DNA from: Sporisorium sorghi
Taxonomy: Eukaryota; Basidiomycota; Ustilaginomycetes; Ustilaginales; Ustilaginaceae
DNA: 54,037 nucleotides
Direction: 5' to 3'
Assembly (NCBI GenBank): GCA_023212695.1
Contig: JALCCG010000151.1
Coordinates: forward strand, 1-54,037
The notes under the pieces: generated by a model
Told to the model about the DNA's origin: nothing
Database searches by the model: none
What the model saw: the letters and a program-made list of their open reading frames with translations, nothing else
Shown: piece by piece, positions 1-12,066 of the stretch
How positions within the stretch are numbered: the first letter of the stretch is position 1
Layout of the letters: each line of letters opens with the position of its first letter
Made by a program: the position numbers and the translations under genes

Positions 1-23
1 CAGATGTGTTGTTGATGGAGGAG

Positions 24-76
24 AGGGGGACTTGCCTGTGGGAGGAGAATTTTTTCACCAACAGGCAAGTCCCCCT
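24..76. repeat. Palindromic GGGGGAC...GTCCCCC repeat, copy C
   Basis: Bases 24-39 (AGGGGGACTTGCCTGT) are the exact reverse complement of 61-76, giving a 16-bp perfect stem around a 21-base loop. The reverse complement of the loop (TTGGTGAAAAAATTCTCCTC) resembles the centre of the copy at 51805-51858, so this is a diverged member of the same family rather than a chance hairpin. A further degenerate GTTCCCCCTCAATTCCTC stretch lies at about 160-180. Confidence 0.7.
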
Positions 77-733
77 CTACATCTGGGCCAGAAATATAGT
101 GGAGCTGCTGCCTGAAAATTCTAAAATTGCAAAAATCCAATGGCCCTCAGAGCCGGTCAGTTCCCCCTCAATTCCTCATCTATGTGAACTACGTTACCGT
201 CTAACAAGACTGCTAGCTCGGTTAAAAAAACCAACCTCGCCGTGGGTGCAATGCCAAGGTGTTGCTCGGCCAATTGTTTTTGATTCGCGCCGAAGTCTCA
301 GCTGCGTATCCGAGCCTTCTCCCCCCACACACAGAGACGGCATCGTCGACAATCTGTTGCCTTGCTCTCCCCAGTCTATGTATGGGCCACAGTCCTGCTC
401 GCTCCGGCGGACCACCACCCTCCACTGCTCTTCCTCGCACCCCGGCAAGCGAGAACCACCGGCCCAACCATCCGCACAACCAAACCCTATTTTTAGGGTC
501 CACCCACACAAAAGACACGCAAAGAGAAGAGAAGAACCGGACCGACGGACAAAGCTCGCCAACGTCGGAACGAAGTCACGGCGACGATGAGGTCATTCCT
601 TGGGGAGTCTTTTGACAGTCGGAGCGGGAAAACAGGTTGCTTGCTCCTCACAGTCTTGTGAGTTTGGTCTCACAGGGTCAAAAGCCGGCCCGTCGATCAA
701 GTCGTTCGATGCCGCCCTGCGGACCGGAGTGCG

Positions 734-759
734 AAAAAAAAAAAAAAAAAAAAAAAAAA
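734..759 (+). repeat. Poly-A tract, 26 nt
   Basis: An uninterrupted run of 26 A upstream of nse1. Length is likely to be uncertain in the assembly. No gene is tied to it. Confidence 0.9.
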
Positions 760-1059
760 CTTGGCCGGTCCTCGCTTGGCACAGGCGGCAAGGACGGGAG
801 CGGCGAAAAAGGCATTCGAGGGAGATGTGCGAGCGTTTGCTGGATCCGAGATTGCCGAATATCACCGATTTGTGACCCGATTGAGGCGGTCAATTTACGC
901 GCAGTCGCGATCTGGGCTGAGCCACGCGCGGGTCGCAGAGAGACCAACACCTTTTCTCAGAGATCAGCATCTTGACACTTGCAGCTCTTCCTTCTTCCCG
1001 CACCTTCGTCTCATCCACCTCTTTCCCCCCCTCATCTCACTCTCACAGTGACACCAGCC

Positions 1060-2256
1060 ATGTCGGAGAGCGACAAGCACACGCTAGCGCGCGTGTCCTG
1101 GCTGCAGTCGCTCGTGTCGCACCGCATCGTGCCCGTCTCGTTCTCAAAACACCTCTACCGACGCTGCTGCGCGATCCTCGGTGCCACCTACGACGAGGCC
1201 GCCTACCAGGCCATGTACGACGAAGCTTCTCAGCACCTGTCCGTGCTCGACCTGGAGATCCGGCGATTCCGCGACCAGCAGACGGGGCAGGACGTGCTTG
1301 CGCTCGTCAACGCCAAAGCGGACGCGCTCATCCAGGGCGCCACCCGGTACACGCCCAACGAGATCGCCTTCGTCAAGAAACTCGTAGAGGAGATCTTCAA
1401 GGCGCGGCGCGAGGCCTACTCCATCCCTGCGCTCGAAGCCGTGCGGCTCGGGAGCAAGCTGAGGACACACCTGACTCGGGATGCGACCGAAGAGCTGCTC
1501 AAGAACCTCGTCGACCACCGCTGGATCGACTACTCCGCCGAGGGCATCTACACGCTCGCCACACGCGCGCTGCTCGAACTGCGCAATTATCTGCAAACCG
1601 AGTTCGGCGAGGAGCACTACCACACGTGCACGCACTGCAAGGACCTCGTCACGCTGGGTGTCGGGTGTGCGCATACCTCGCGCGGCTGTACGGTGCGCTA
1701 TCATCTGCACTGTGCGCGGAATACGATCGGGTCCAAGGTGGACGACGACGATGCACTGTACAGGTTGGCGGGCGGGTTTTCTTGTCCCGGGTGTAGCAGG
1801 GTGTGGAAGTCGCGTCCGATTGGGCCGCGGGCGTTGAATTTGACGTCGACGGGTGGTGGGGAGGGCGAGGGGATGTTTGGCTCGCAGCAGTCGCAGGGGG
1901 AGACGCCGAGGGGGGAGAGGAGGAGGCGTGCGTCGGCGGTGCAGGAGGAGGAGGAGGATGACGAGGGAGAGGAAGAGCACGAGAGTGTGGAACGGCAGAC
2001 ACAGCGACAGCGACGCACGTCGTCCAGACGAGCAACCCAACCCGACCCCGACGAAAAAGAAGACGAGGAAGAAGAGCAGCCACAAACGCAGTCGCGCTCA
2101 ACACGAGTCAAGCCTGAACCCGAGCATCAGCGTACACCGCAGCAGCAGCGATCCCCACGACGACGTGCAGCAGCCGCGCTGGAGGAAGAGGACGACGACG
2201 GCGAAGAGGAGGAGCAGCAGCAGGAGGATGTCAAGCCGCGCAAGCGGGCGCGTTGA
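1060..2256 (+). CDS. nse1: SMC5/6 complex subunit Nse1 (RING-like E3)
   Basis: Nse1 is the RING-like subunit of the nuclear SMC5/6 DNA-repair complex and works with Nse3/Nse4. The 398-aa product has an N-terminal winged-helix-like region (about 1-185), then a variant RING finger at 190-245: a Cys pair at 190/193, a Cys-Cys-His-Cys cluster, and a final Cys pair at 242/245. The last ~150 residues are an acidic and Arg/Gln-rich tail ending in KPRKRAR, longer than in yeast Nse1 and probably disordered. An in-frame ATG at 979 exists, but the 27 residues it adds are Pro/Ser/Leu low complexity encoded by the C/T-rich leader. The ATG at 1060 begins MSESDKHTLARV and is preferred. The gene is unspliced and converges with the ubiquitin-fusion gene about 1 kb downstream. 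Confidence 0.88.
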   Translation: MSESDKHTLARVSWLQSLVSHRIVPVSFSKHLYRRCCAILGATYDEAAYQAMYDEASQHLSVLDLEIRRFRDQQTGQDVLALVNAKADALIQGATRYTPNEIAFVKKLVEEIFKARREAYSIPALEAVRLGSKLRTHLTRDATEELLKNLVDHRWIDYSAEGIYTLATRALLELRNYLQTEFGEEHYHTCTHCKDLVTLGVGCAHTSRGCTVRYHLHCARNTIGSKVDDDDALYRLAGGFSCPGCSRVWKSRPIGPRALNLTSTGGGEGEGMFGSQQSQGETPRGERRRRASAVQEEEEDDEGEEEHESVERQTQRQRRTSSRRATQPDPDEKEDEEEEQPQTQSRSTRVKPEPEHQRTPQQQRSPRRRAAAALEEEDDDGEEEEQQQEDVKPRKRAR

Positions 2257-3293
2257 TCCTCCGGGTCGACGTTGCAAGCTGATTTGGCCTGCTTGCCTCC
2301 TTCTGACGAGAGCCGCGGCAATCATTTCGAAGTGCGCGCCGCCCAAGCCCCGCTATCGAGCATTTGTATACTACCAACACCGATTCGTACCGTCAATGGC
2401 TCGTTGAGCCAGCATACCCAAATTCCAGAGTTCTTTTCGTTCACATTCCTTGCAGCAGCGCCAGCTACACACGTGCAGATCGAGGAGAACGCACGCAGAC
2501 AAGCAAGCAACGTTGAGCGATTCGCAAACTTTTCTTCCCAGCGATGGAGAATGGCGCGACATCGACGAGCCTTGTCACAGATAGGCTTGCCTGTGCATGT
2601 GCAATTCACCTTTGCTCCCGCTCAGCTTGAAAGCGCTGTTTGCATCGCTACAAGTCGTCGTCAGGTCGGTCGGTGAGGATGAGGCTGGAGGCACGAGGTG
2701 GCAGGATGTGATCTTGTCCTCCACAGAGACAGCGGCGTGCGTCGGCGTTGTCTTGTGACTCCACCATATCCAAACGCTTCCCACATCGCAAAAGCAGTGA
2801 GACTTGCGGACTGCGCAGACTTGCCGAGTGAGAAGGGCTTCCTTGCACAACACGGGCTTGGTGCATCCTCATGGGATTGTGTTCGGCAGACTGTGGAGTC
2901 GGAGAGTACTTTGTGCTTGAAGCGTGATCCAAGACCGACCCACTCGAAACCCCTTTCTTGAGGGAAGCTGGTGCGCTGCCTCGCCGGTCGAGAAGCCGCC
3001 ATGCGACCAAATCGCTGAAGACTGAACCTTCACACAGCCTCGCAATCGCCAACCTCTCCCCTTCGACCACCTCATCCCAGTCGTCTCACCCTCACCACGA
3101 GCTCACATATCCATCACACCCAAACAAGCAATCACAGCGGGACGTAAAATCTATATCGACTACTAATACAAAGAACAGTGCAAAGGCAAAAGCAAGGTAT
3201 GTTGGGCAAGCGTTCGCGGGGGGACTAAGCGATGTGGCTTGGGTGGTATGTGGGACAATGCATTCAGAAAAAAAGGCGCCAATGCGGCACCTT
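2257..3293. other. Convergent intergenic spacer
   Basis: This kilobase lies between the stops of nse1 and the ubiquitin-fusion gene. It should contain both 3' untranslated regions. Frames of 60-140 codons on both strands show no recognisable domain. The long plus frame at 2958-4010 is mainly the antisense of the ubiquitin repeats. Confidence 0.6.
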
Positions 3294-5414
<2,121 letters not shown>

Positions 5415-8400
5415 CTAAGCCACACGGCTTGCCAAGCGTCGAATCGCAGGCACCGAAATGTACGCAGGGCAGTACGTCTCGATCCCCGTCACCTCGCGCG
5501 GCAGCGGCAGCTCGTACGGACCTGCCTCGTCCACCTCGGGCGGCAGCAGCAGGTGGTCATTTCGATCGTTGGGCACCACGCGCGACGCCACCGCCTTCAA
5601 AATCTCGGGCGAGATCGGATTCTCGTAGTCCGCTACATAGTAGTGCGAGATGAGCTTCTGGATCTGCGTCGGCGTCAGCATCCAGCAGACATCGTAGATA
5701 ATGTCAATGTCACCCAGCGTCGCCTTCTTAAGCTGCAGCAGCTTGGTCGCCTGCATGAGATGCTCGAGCTGCAGCGTGCCTTCCGGCATGTCGTGCGACT
5801 TGCACCACTCTTCGATGCGCGTAATGTTGTACTGGATTTGCATCGCCCGCTTCCACGAGCAGAAGTTTCTGCGCATCAGCAGGTCGTTGAAACTCGTCAC
5901 GCCGATCAGCTTGAGCAGCTCCGTCACCACCTGCTGCGTCACCGACGGCTCCACGTAGTAGCTCTTGAGACTCTTCCACACCTTGTTCAGAATACCCAGG
6001 ATGTCGTCCATCGTGTGCGTCGGCGTCGAGTTGTTCGACAGCAGCCGGTTGAACAGACGGCCCGAGTGGTCGCTCGTCACAAACCCGGGCAGCGACTGGC
6101 TCTCGACCAACGCCGGGATCACCATCTTGTGCAGACGCTTCTTGGCCTCCTGCATCCACGTGTGGTAGATGTTGTACTCGAGCGAGTCCAAGTCGTGCTT
6201 GACAATCGTCACCAGACGCTCGTAGTCGCCCCACTCGAACGATCGCGCGGCGCCATCGACGCCAGGTCCGATGCCCTGCAGCATGTCGCTTTCGGCGATG
6301 CACACAAACGACAGGATCTCGTGCACGTTCGAGAGCCAAAAGATGCCCGGGATGATCGCGTCCTCGCCCTGGAACGACATGACGTGCTGCTGGATCGTCT
6401 GCATCACGTTGGCCAGGAAACGCTCCGACTCGCGCACAAGCCCGTACTTCCACATCTCGTTGGTCACCAGCGAGATGAGATGCGCCGGGAACAGCACCTC
6501 CTTGGGCGACGGCGGGTTCTGCAGACTGGGAGCGGGCACCTTGAGGTAGCGGATGAGTCCGTTGAGCACGTCCTCGTCCAGCTGCTCCTCGTTCTCGAGG
6601 ATGCGGATGATCTCCTCGGACGGGTCGTCCTCGTCGTACTCGTCGTCGTAGCCGTTGCGCTGGCCAAAGCCGGGGATCTGGTGGCCCTCGAGGCCAAATG
6701 CGACCGAGACGTGGCGGTTGGCCGTGGCAGCGCTTCGCTTGGCCGCCATCATGGCCTCCTCGTGCTCGTCGCGGCCCGCGGGCGCATCGCTCCACGGACC
6801 CGTCTCGCTGTGACGGCGTGGGCGACGCTTGCTTCCGCCGGGGGCGTATCCGCTCTCCTTGCCCGTGGCCATGTTGAACACGGGCGGCGCGGCGTTCTCG
6901 ATGCGCTGCGAGTTCTTCTGCAGCGTGTTGAGCGCGTTGGCGCGGTTGAGCTGCTCGCGCAACGAGGCCACCTCGGATCGGAGCGAGTTGATGGTCGCAA
7001 CGTCGTCCTCGGACGACTTGGTGGCGCCGTTGAGGGCTTCAGACCGAGCCTGCAGCTCGTCGGCTTGGCGCTCGATCTCGGCGGTGAGGTCCGCGATGCG
7101 CTTGTCCTGCTCGGCGATGCGTTTGAGCGAAGCCTCTTGCTTGGCGTCGAGCTCCTTCTTGGCTGCCAGCAAAGCTTCGAACTCGGCCCTGGCGACGGTG
7201 GGCTTGGCGAGCTCCTCGGTGAGGCCGCGGTTCCTGCCTTCGACTTCCTCGTGCTTGCCCTGCCAGGTGAGGATCTGGGCTTCGAGCGCCTTGATCTTGG
7301 ACGAGAGCTCCTTGTTGTCCTTGATGCGCTTCTGCAGGTTTTGCGTGAGCTCCACCACCTTGTTCTCGAGCTTGTACGAGACCTCCTTGAAATGCGAGAC
7401 GGAGCGCGCCTCGTTTCGTCGCGCCACGAGCTCCTTCTTGGCGAGGCGACGACGGTAGCACGACTGGAGGTGGATGACGCCCTGCTTCTCCTTGCGGTAC
7501 TGCCTGCGAGCCATGGCACCACGCAGAAGCGCTTGCAAACGCGTAGCCGAGAACTCGACCTTGGCTGTCTTGTACGTCGAGCGCACGGCACGTCCGCGAA
7601 CGACGCTCTGGATCTTGATCACGGCCTGGCGGGTGGTCTGGTATTGCTTGCGCGCCAAGAAGCCGCGGGCGACTGTCTGGATCTTGGTCGCAGCCGTGGC
7701 CTGTCGGAGGTCCTCGACGTACTTGATGGCCAAGCGCATGCGCCACCACGACTGAATCTTGACGGCGTTGGTGCGCATGGCCTGATACTTCTTCTGGTGC
7801 ACGTGGCGTCGCAGGTTCTTCTGGATGATGGTGGTGACCGCATTGAGACGGTCGGTGCGCCTCTGCTCGAACTGGGCCAGCATGCCAGCTCGGAAGAAGA
7901 TCTTGGTGAGACCAACCTGGTACTTGTCCTTCTCAGTGATGGTGGTGGAGAGAATGTGCGTGGCCAGCGCCTTGACCTTGTCCATGTCCGACATGTTCCA
8001 GCGGTCCGAAGAGACGAGCATGTAGTATCTTTCGGCAAAGTCGGCAAACGTCCATCGCGACGGGTAGCCGGCACAGCTGATGCGGATGGTCTCGAGCACA
8101 CCGCAGGCTCGGAGCTGTCCGAGCACGTTTTGCGGCTCGACCTCCCACGCCCTCTTGGCCTCGTTGGGCTTGATGCAGCGAATGTAGTGGACGTTGGTGC
8201 TGTCGATGGTGGCCATGAGGCTGACGAGCGACGTCTTGAACTGCGAGCCGAGCGTGGGCTTCTTGATGCTGGCACCAGGCAGCTTCCTGGGACCCGGCTT
8301 GGCGGCGGCCGAGTCGGCCGAGGCCTCGCTGGGCTCGTCGGGCTTGTGCAGGTTGACGGCCGTGTCGAGCACCTCTTTGAGGAAAGGGTTGCTGGTGTTG

Positions 8401-10250
8401 TTGAGCAGGGTGAGGTGCTCGTCTGGAACCGTGTCCTTGTTCTTTTCGACGAAGCCGGCGCTCGAGTACTCGACGTCAAGAGCGTAGTGGCAGACGGTGA
8501 AGCCGGTGGTGCCGAAGCGAGGCTTCTTGAAGGCGTTCTTGAACTCGGGACGGCGGTCCATCTGGGTGTAGAGCTTCTGCACAAACGAGTCGTCCGAGCC
8601 CGAAGGAAGACGCGACTCTTCGTCGAGGAGAGAGAGGATGCCGAGCTTGCCTTCGATCATGTCGATGCATGGCTGGTTGTCGGAAAAGTCGATAAAGGTC
8701 CATGAGATCTGCTCCTGCAGGTATTCCTCCTGCTCGAGCTTGAAGACGTGGTGGTTGAACTCGTGCTGGAGACGCTCGTTGGCGTAGTTGATGCAGAACT
8801 GCTCGTACGAGTTGACCTTGAAGCGCTCGAAACCGTAGATATCCAGCACACCGATCATGGACTCGCGCGATTTGGATGAGCCAAGCGCAAGAGATCGGTT
8901 CATCTGATCGACGAGCCAGTCAAAGAGGCACGTGTAGACGTACTTGGAGACCGAGTCACGTACCACAATGGCCTGTGCCTGCGTGAGGCTCGAAACCACC
9001 TTTTCGCCTCGGGTCTGGAGCTGCTTCTTGACGGTCCACTTGCGGAATTCGGACGAGTCAATGCCGAGCATGCGCGTGGCCATAAAGAGGCTGGGCTCGT
9101 CGTCGGCCAAGACGGCATCATTTCGTGCGGCAGTGATGTTGACGTTTCCGAGATGCAAGAGCGCGGCGAGCAGACGGAAGATGTTCCACTGACGCTCGAT
9201 GGTGAGACCGACGGTGCTGAGCGCCTTTTGCGTCGCCTTGAAATCCTCTGCGTCGTTGACGCCATTGATGGCATGGCTGCCGGCACCGCCCTGGTTCAGG
9301 TAAAAGAACTTGGAAGCGTCCTGGAGACCGAGGTCCTTCATTTCGGACGAAGGCGCACCGGCACAGAGCTGATAGAAGATGTGGTAGTTTCGCTCGGTCT
9401 CTGGCTGGTAGACGAGACGCGAACGCTCGAGGAGGTAGGTACGCATCTTGGCGCCGACGATCTCGTGGCTCTTGTCGAAGAGGATCTCGAGGTACTTTCC
9501 GAAACGGGACGAGTTGTCGTTGCGGGTGGTCTTGGCGTTACCGAAGGCTTCCATGATGGGGTTGGTGGCAAGGATCTGCTGTTCGGTCTCGCTCATGCCG
9601 CTGGTGTCCTTGCCGCCGGAAGCGGCCTTGCGACTGCCTGGTCGATCTGGGTCCTCGACGGTGGCAAAGTAGCGCATAATGTATTTGGCCGAGACGGTCT
9701 TACCGGCACCAGACTCACCGCTGACGACGATGGTCTGGTCCTTCTCATCGCGAATCATGCATCTGTAGGCGTCTTCTGCGATGGCAAAGAGATGTGGTTC
9801 GAGCTCGCCCTTGCGTCTGCCCGAGTAGGCCTGGATGATTTCGGGGCTGTAGAGGCTGAGGCCGTAGAAAGGGTTGACGGCGATGAGCACGATGCCCGAG
9901 TAGGTGTAGATGATGCGCTGCGAGTATCGATTGAGGATGGTATGCAAGACGGAGGGCTCATTGAGGTAACTGAGGTTTGTGAGATCGTCGGTGGCCTCAA
10001 GGAGCGGCGGGTTGCGGAGGGGTGGCAGCTGGTCCTCGCCATCCTTGGCGGCGAGCTTTGCTTCAGAAGTGGTGACGGTCTTTGATGCGCCCGTGTCGTC
10101 GAGGGTGAACTCGAGCGTAATGTCACCTGAAGCCGTCTTTGCGACGGGTTTTGCGAGGGTGGCGCTGATCCAGCCGAGCTCCTTGTCTGGGAACCAAGCT
10201 TTGGTGCCGGGCACAAAGGCCGCGAGGAGGTCGGTGGCTGCCGGTGCCAT
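5415..10250 (-). CDS. myo5: Class V myosin heavy chain
   Basis: This actin motor carries vesicles and other cargo toward growing tips. The 1611-aa single-exon product has an N-terminal SH3-like segment (about 10-60), a motor head (about 75-775) with P-loop GESGAGKT at 178-185 and switch II DIYGFERF, then six IQ motifs (about 800-935) for light chains or calmodulin. A coiled coil follows (about 945-1115), then a charged linker and a globular DIL cargo-binding tail (about 1210-1600). Length and domain order match fungal myosin V; smut fungi normally carry one such gene, named myo5 in Ustilago maydis. The ATG at 10250 gives MAPAATDLLAAF, in line with fungal homologues. Its upstream region is unusually rich in simple repeats. 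A long antisense frame (5370-8705) is a codon-bias shadow. Confidence 0.97.
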   Translation of the reverse strand: MAPAATDLLAAFVPGTKAWFPDKELGWISATLAKPVAKTASGDITLEFTLDDTGASKTVTTSEAKLAAKDGEDQLPPLRNPPLLEATDDLTNLSYLNEPSVLHTILNRYSQRIIYTYSGIVLIAVNPFYGLSLYSPEIIQAYSGRRKGELEPHLFAIAEDAYRCMIRDEKDQTIVVSGESGAGKTVSAKYIMRYFATVEDPDRPGSRKAASGGKDTSGMSETEQQILATNPIMEAFGNAKTTRNDNSSRFGKYLEILFDKSHEIVGAKMRTYLLERSRLVYQPETERNYHIFYQLCAGAPSSEMKDLGLQDASKFFYLNQGGAGSHAINGVNDAEDFKATQKALSTVGLTIERQWNIFRLLAALLHLGNVNITAARNDAVLADDEPSLFMATRMLGIDSSEFRKWTVKKQLQTRGEKVVSSLTQAQAIVVRDSVSKYVYTCLFDWLVDQMNRSLALGSSKSRESMIGVLDIYGFERFKVNSYEQFCINYANERLQHEFNHHVFKLEQEEYLQEQISWTFIDFSDNQPCIDMIEGKLGILSLLDEESRLPSGSDDSFVQKLYTQMDRRPEFKNAFKKPRFGTTGFTVCHYALDVEYSSAGFVEKNKDTVPDEHLTLLNNTSNPFLKEVLDTAVNLHKPDEPSEASADSAAAKPGPRKLPGASIKKPTLGSQFKTSLVSLMATIDSTNVHYIRCIKPNEAKRAWEVEPQNVLGQLRACGVLETIRISCAGYPSRWTFADFAERYYMLVSSDRWNMSDMDKVKALATHILSTTITEKDKYQVGLTKIFFRAGMLAQFEQRRTDRLNAVTTIIQKNLRRHVHQKKYQAMRTNAVKIQSWWRMRLAIKYVEDLRQATAATKIQTVARGFLARKQYQTTRQAVIKIQSVVRGRAVRSTYKTAKVEFSATRLQALLRGAMARRQYRKEKQGVIHLQSCYRRRLAKKELVARRNEARSVSHFKEVSYKLENKVVELTQNLQKRIKDNKELSSKIKALEAQILTWQGKHEEVEGRNRGLTEELAKPTVARAEFEALLAAKKELDAKQEASLKRIAEQDKRIADLTAEIERQADELQARSEALNGATKSSEDDVATINSLRSEVASLREQLNRANALNTLQKNSQRIENAAPPVFNMATGKESGYAPGGSKRRPRRHSETGPWSDAPAGRDEHEEAMMAAKRSAATANRHVSVAFGLEGHQIPGFGQRNGYDDEYDEDDPSEEIIRILENEEQLDEDVLNGLIRYLKVPAPSLQNPPSPKEVLFPAHLISLVTNEMWKYGLVRESERFLANVMQTIQQHVMSFQGEDAIIPGIFWLSNVHEILSFVCIAESDMLQGIGPGVDGAARSFEWGDYERLVTIVKHDLDSLEYNIYHTWMQEAKKRLHKMVIPALVESQSLPGFVTSDHSGRLFNRLLSNNSTPTHTMDDILGILNKVWKSLKSYYVEPSVTQQVVTELLKLIGVTSFNDLLMRRNFCSWKRAMQIQYNITRIEEWCKSHDMPEGTLQLEHLMQATKLLQLKKATLGDIDIIYDVCWMLTPTQIQKLISHYYVADYENPISPEILKAVASRVVPNDRNDHLLLPPEVDEAGPYELPLPREVTGIETYCPAYISVPAIRRLASRVA

Positions 10251-10643
10251 GTTGTGTGCGCGTGAAGGTGAGGCGCGTCGTGGAGCGTCTCCCTCTATTA
10301 TCTAGAGCTTGATGTTTGCTCGTGTCGGCGCAGCCGTTTGGATGATGGAGCTAGAAGCTCTAGGCAAAGCTTCGAGCGCGCCACGAGTCGGTTGAGTCGA
10401 GCAAAGAACCGCCGGGGTAGCTTTGCTGAGCGACGACGAGGGTTTGCGGCAGTGGTCTACGGGACACTGTCGTTGAGCACGTCGAGCGCACGATGCAAAA
10501 GCCTGCTCTCGCCGAAGGGGAAGGGGAAAGGTGGAAAAGAATCTGGAGACGCGGGCGACTACGATGCGACCGAGGCTAGCCAGATGAAGCAAGCAAGCAG
10601 GATGCAGCAATGACGACCACGAGCGCCAATGGTGAAATGAGAA

Positions 10644-10668
10644 GAAGAAAGAAAGAAAGAAAGAAAGG
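10644..10668. repeat. (GAAA)n microsatellite
   Basis: About six GAAA units in the myosin V upstream region. Confidence 0.85.
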
Positions 10669-10871
10669 TGACGGTGGAAAGGAGGAAAGAAGCAGAGAGT
10701 CGTAGCGAAAAGAAGATCGCCGTCTTCAGTAGCAGCCAAAGTGTTGCACAGGAGAGCGAGAGAGCGAGACAGAGACAGCGAGCGCGAAAGAGAGCATGAG
10801 CGAAAGAGGCGCTGCAGCTGAGCAGCAAGCAGCAGCACGCCGAAGCAACACAAGCTCCGAAGCCTGAGCTC

Positions 10872-10933
10872 ACACGCACGCACGCACGCACGCACCTCGC
10901 CTGCCAGCCCGCCAGCCCGCCAGCCCGCCAGCC
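10872..10933. repeat. (ACGC)n followed by 8-bp CCAGCCCG repeats
   Basis: About five to six ACGC units (10872-10894) are followed by four near-perfect copies of CCAGCCCG (10903-10933). Both lie in the myosin V upstream region. Confidence 0.85.
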
Positions 10934-11023
10934 AAATGCACACCAAGACACGCCTCCCGTCGAGCTCGGCTGCTGCAGCCTCATTTTTGTTTTCCCTTTT
11001 GTTCTCGCTCACAATCCGAGGCG

Positions 11024-11025
<2 letters not shown>

Positions 11026-11072
<47 letters not shown>
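11026..11072. repeat. (CTG)15 trinucleotide repeat
   Basis: Fifteen perfect CTG units. Frames through it encode only poly-Leu, poly-Ala or poly-Gln, with no flanking protein homology. Confidence 0.9.
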
Positions 11073-11074
<2 letters not shown>

Positions 11075-12066
11075 TCTCCTTTGACCTTCATCTCGCAACC
11101 CTTCAATTGCTTTGTGACATGCTCTAAGCTCTTCTTTCGTTGTGTTGTTCTCGACTCGACGATGCAGCAACACAAAGGCGCACTCGACAATCAGAGCTTC
11201 TTTTGGCCGGACAAAGCGTTGTGTGCCAGCGCACTGTGGGATCTGCACGTCCAAGAGGGGAAAAAAAAAGGGAGCGTCGCGCGTTCAGAAGCTCTGGCAA
11301 CGCGCCAATTCACAGCTTGAAGGCTGTGTGGGAAGCAAGGCAGGCCGAGAGAGAAACAGAGAGGGTCTTCCACACGCACAAAAAAAAAGTGTTGGACTCT
11401 CCTCCTTTCGCGCTTTGAAACAAAAATTTAAAGCGACGCGCTGTCTCTCTGGCTTCTGACAGGTGAAATTTGTATTGGGTACTCGCTTCAATCTGTATTC
11501 TGCCTTGGCTGAGAGGAATACAAATCAATTCAAACTTTTGGCGTCAGAAACAGCTTGCTGTGGCGTTGCAACCACCTTCTCTTGTCCTGCTCTTCATTCT
11601 TGTTTCCGCTTGGACTCGGACACCGGCGCTGACAATCAGGTACGAGCGTCGTCGATAAGTGTACACCATCAGGAACAAAGGACCAGCCATGAACATCGCA
11701 GTGTCGAGGACTTGTTCAACAAAGCGCAAGATTCAAGATGAGCGAGGCTGGCCCGAACACGACGCGACTTTTTCCGTTAGAGGCGCTGTTGCTCGCCAGA
11801 GTCGTGAGCGCGCTCACAGCCTCACCTTGCCCAACGCATCACAAGCTCTCGATCCGGCAAGCTTCTCAATCTAGCTGAGGCACAATGTAACATTCGTAAC
11901 GTCTAAAGATGGGGAAACGAGCTGGCGGGACACGTCAAATGCGAGAGAAGACAAGAATGAGAACCGAAACATGCTGAGTTGCAAGGGGTGAGCAAATGTT
12001 TAAGTCGAAACACTACTCGGGTATGTTTTGCAAGTGAAAGGTGAAGCGCGTCTGCCTGCTCGTCGC

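Larger units (their letters stand above)
1..1059. other. Left edge without a supported gene
   Basis: No reading frame here resembles a known protein. Bases 24-76 hold a perfect hairpin related to repeats near the right edge. A 26-A run lies at 734-759. The last ~60 bases before 1060 are C/T-rich, as expected for the nse1 leader. Overlapping short frames at 6-1051 are low-complexity and shift with the A run, so they are not called. Confidence 0.6.
10251..12066. other. Repeat-rich spacer upstream of myosin V
   Basis: This 1.8-kb region holds the myosin V promoter and the importin 3' flank. It contains (GAAA)n, (ACGC)n, an 8-bp CCAGCCCG repeat and (CTG)15. Frames across it, such as 10302-11012 minus, are made of these repeats and are not called. 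Confidence 0.65.

Noticed and set aside
10872..10933. CRISPR-like regular repeats
   Set aside because: Direct contiguous 4- and 8-bp units without spacers, in a fungal genome.
10302..11012. 236-codon minus frame upstream of myosin V
   Set aside because: Built from simple repeats (GAAA, ACGC, CCAGCCCG); Leu/Cys/Ser-rich noise.
11009..11254. Poly-Ala/poly-Gln frames
   Set aside because: They are translations of the (CTG)15 repeat in different frames.
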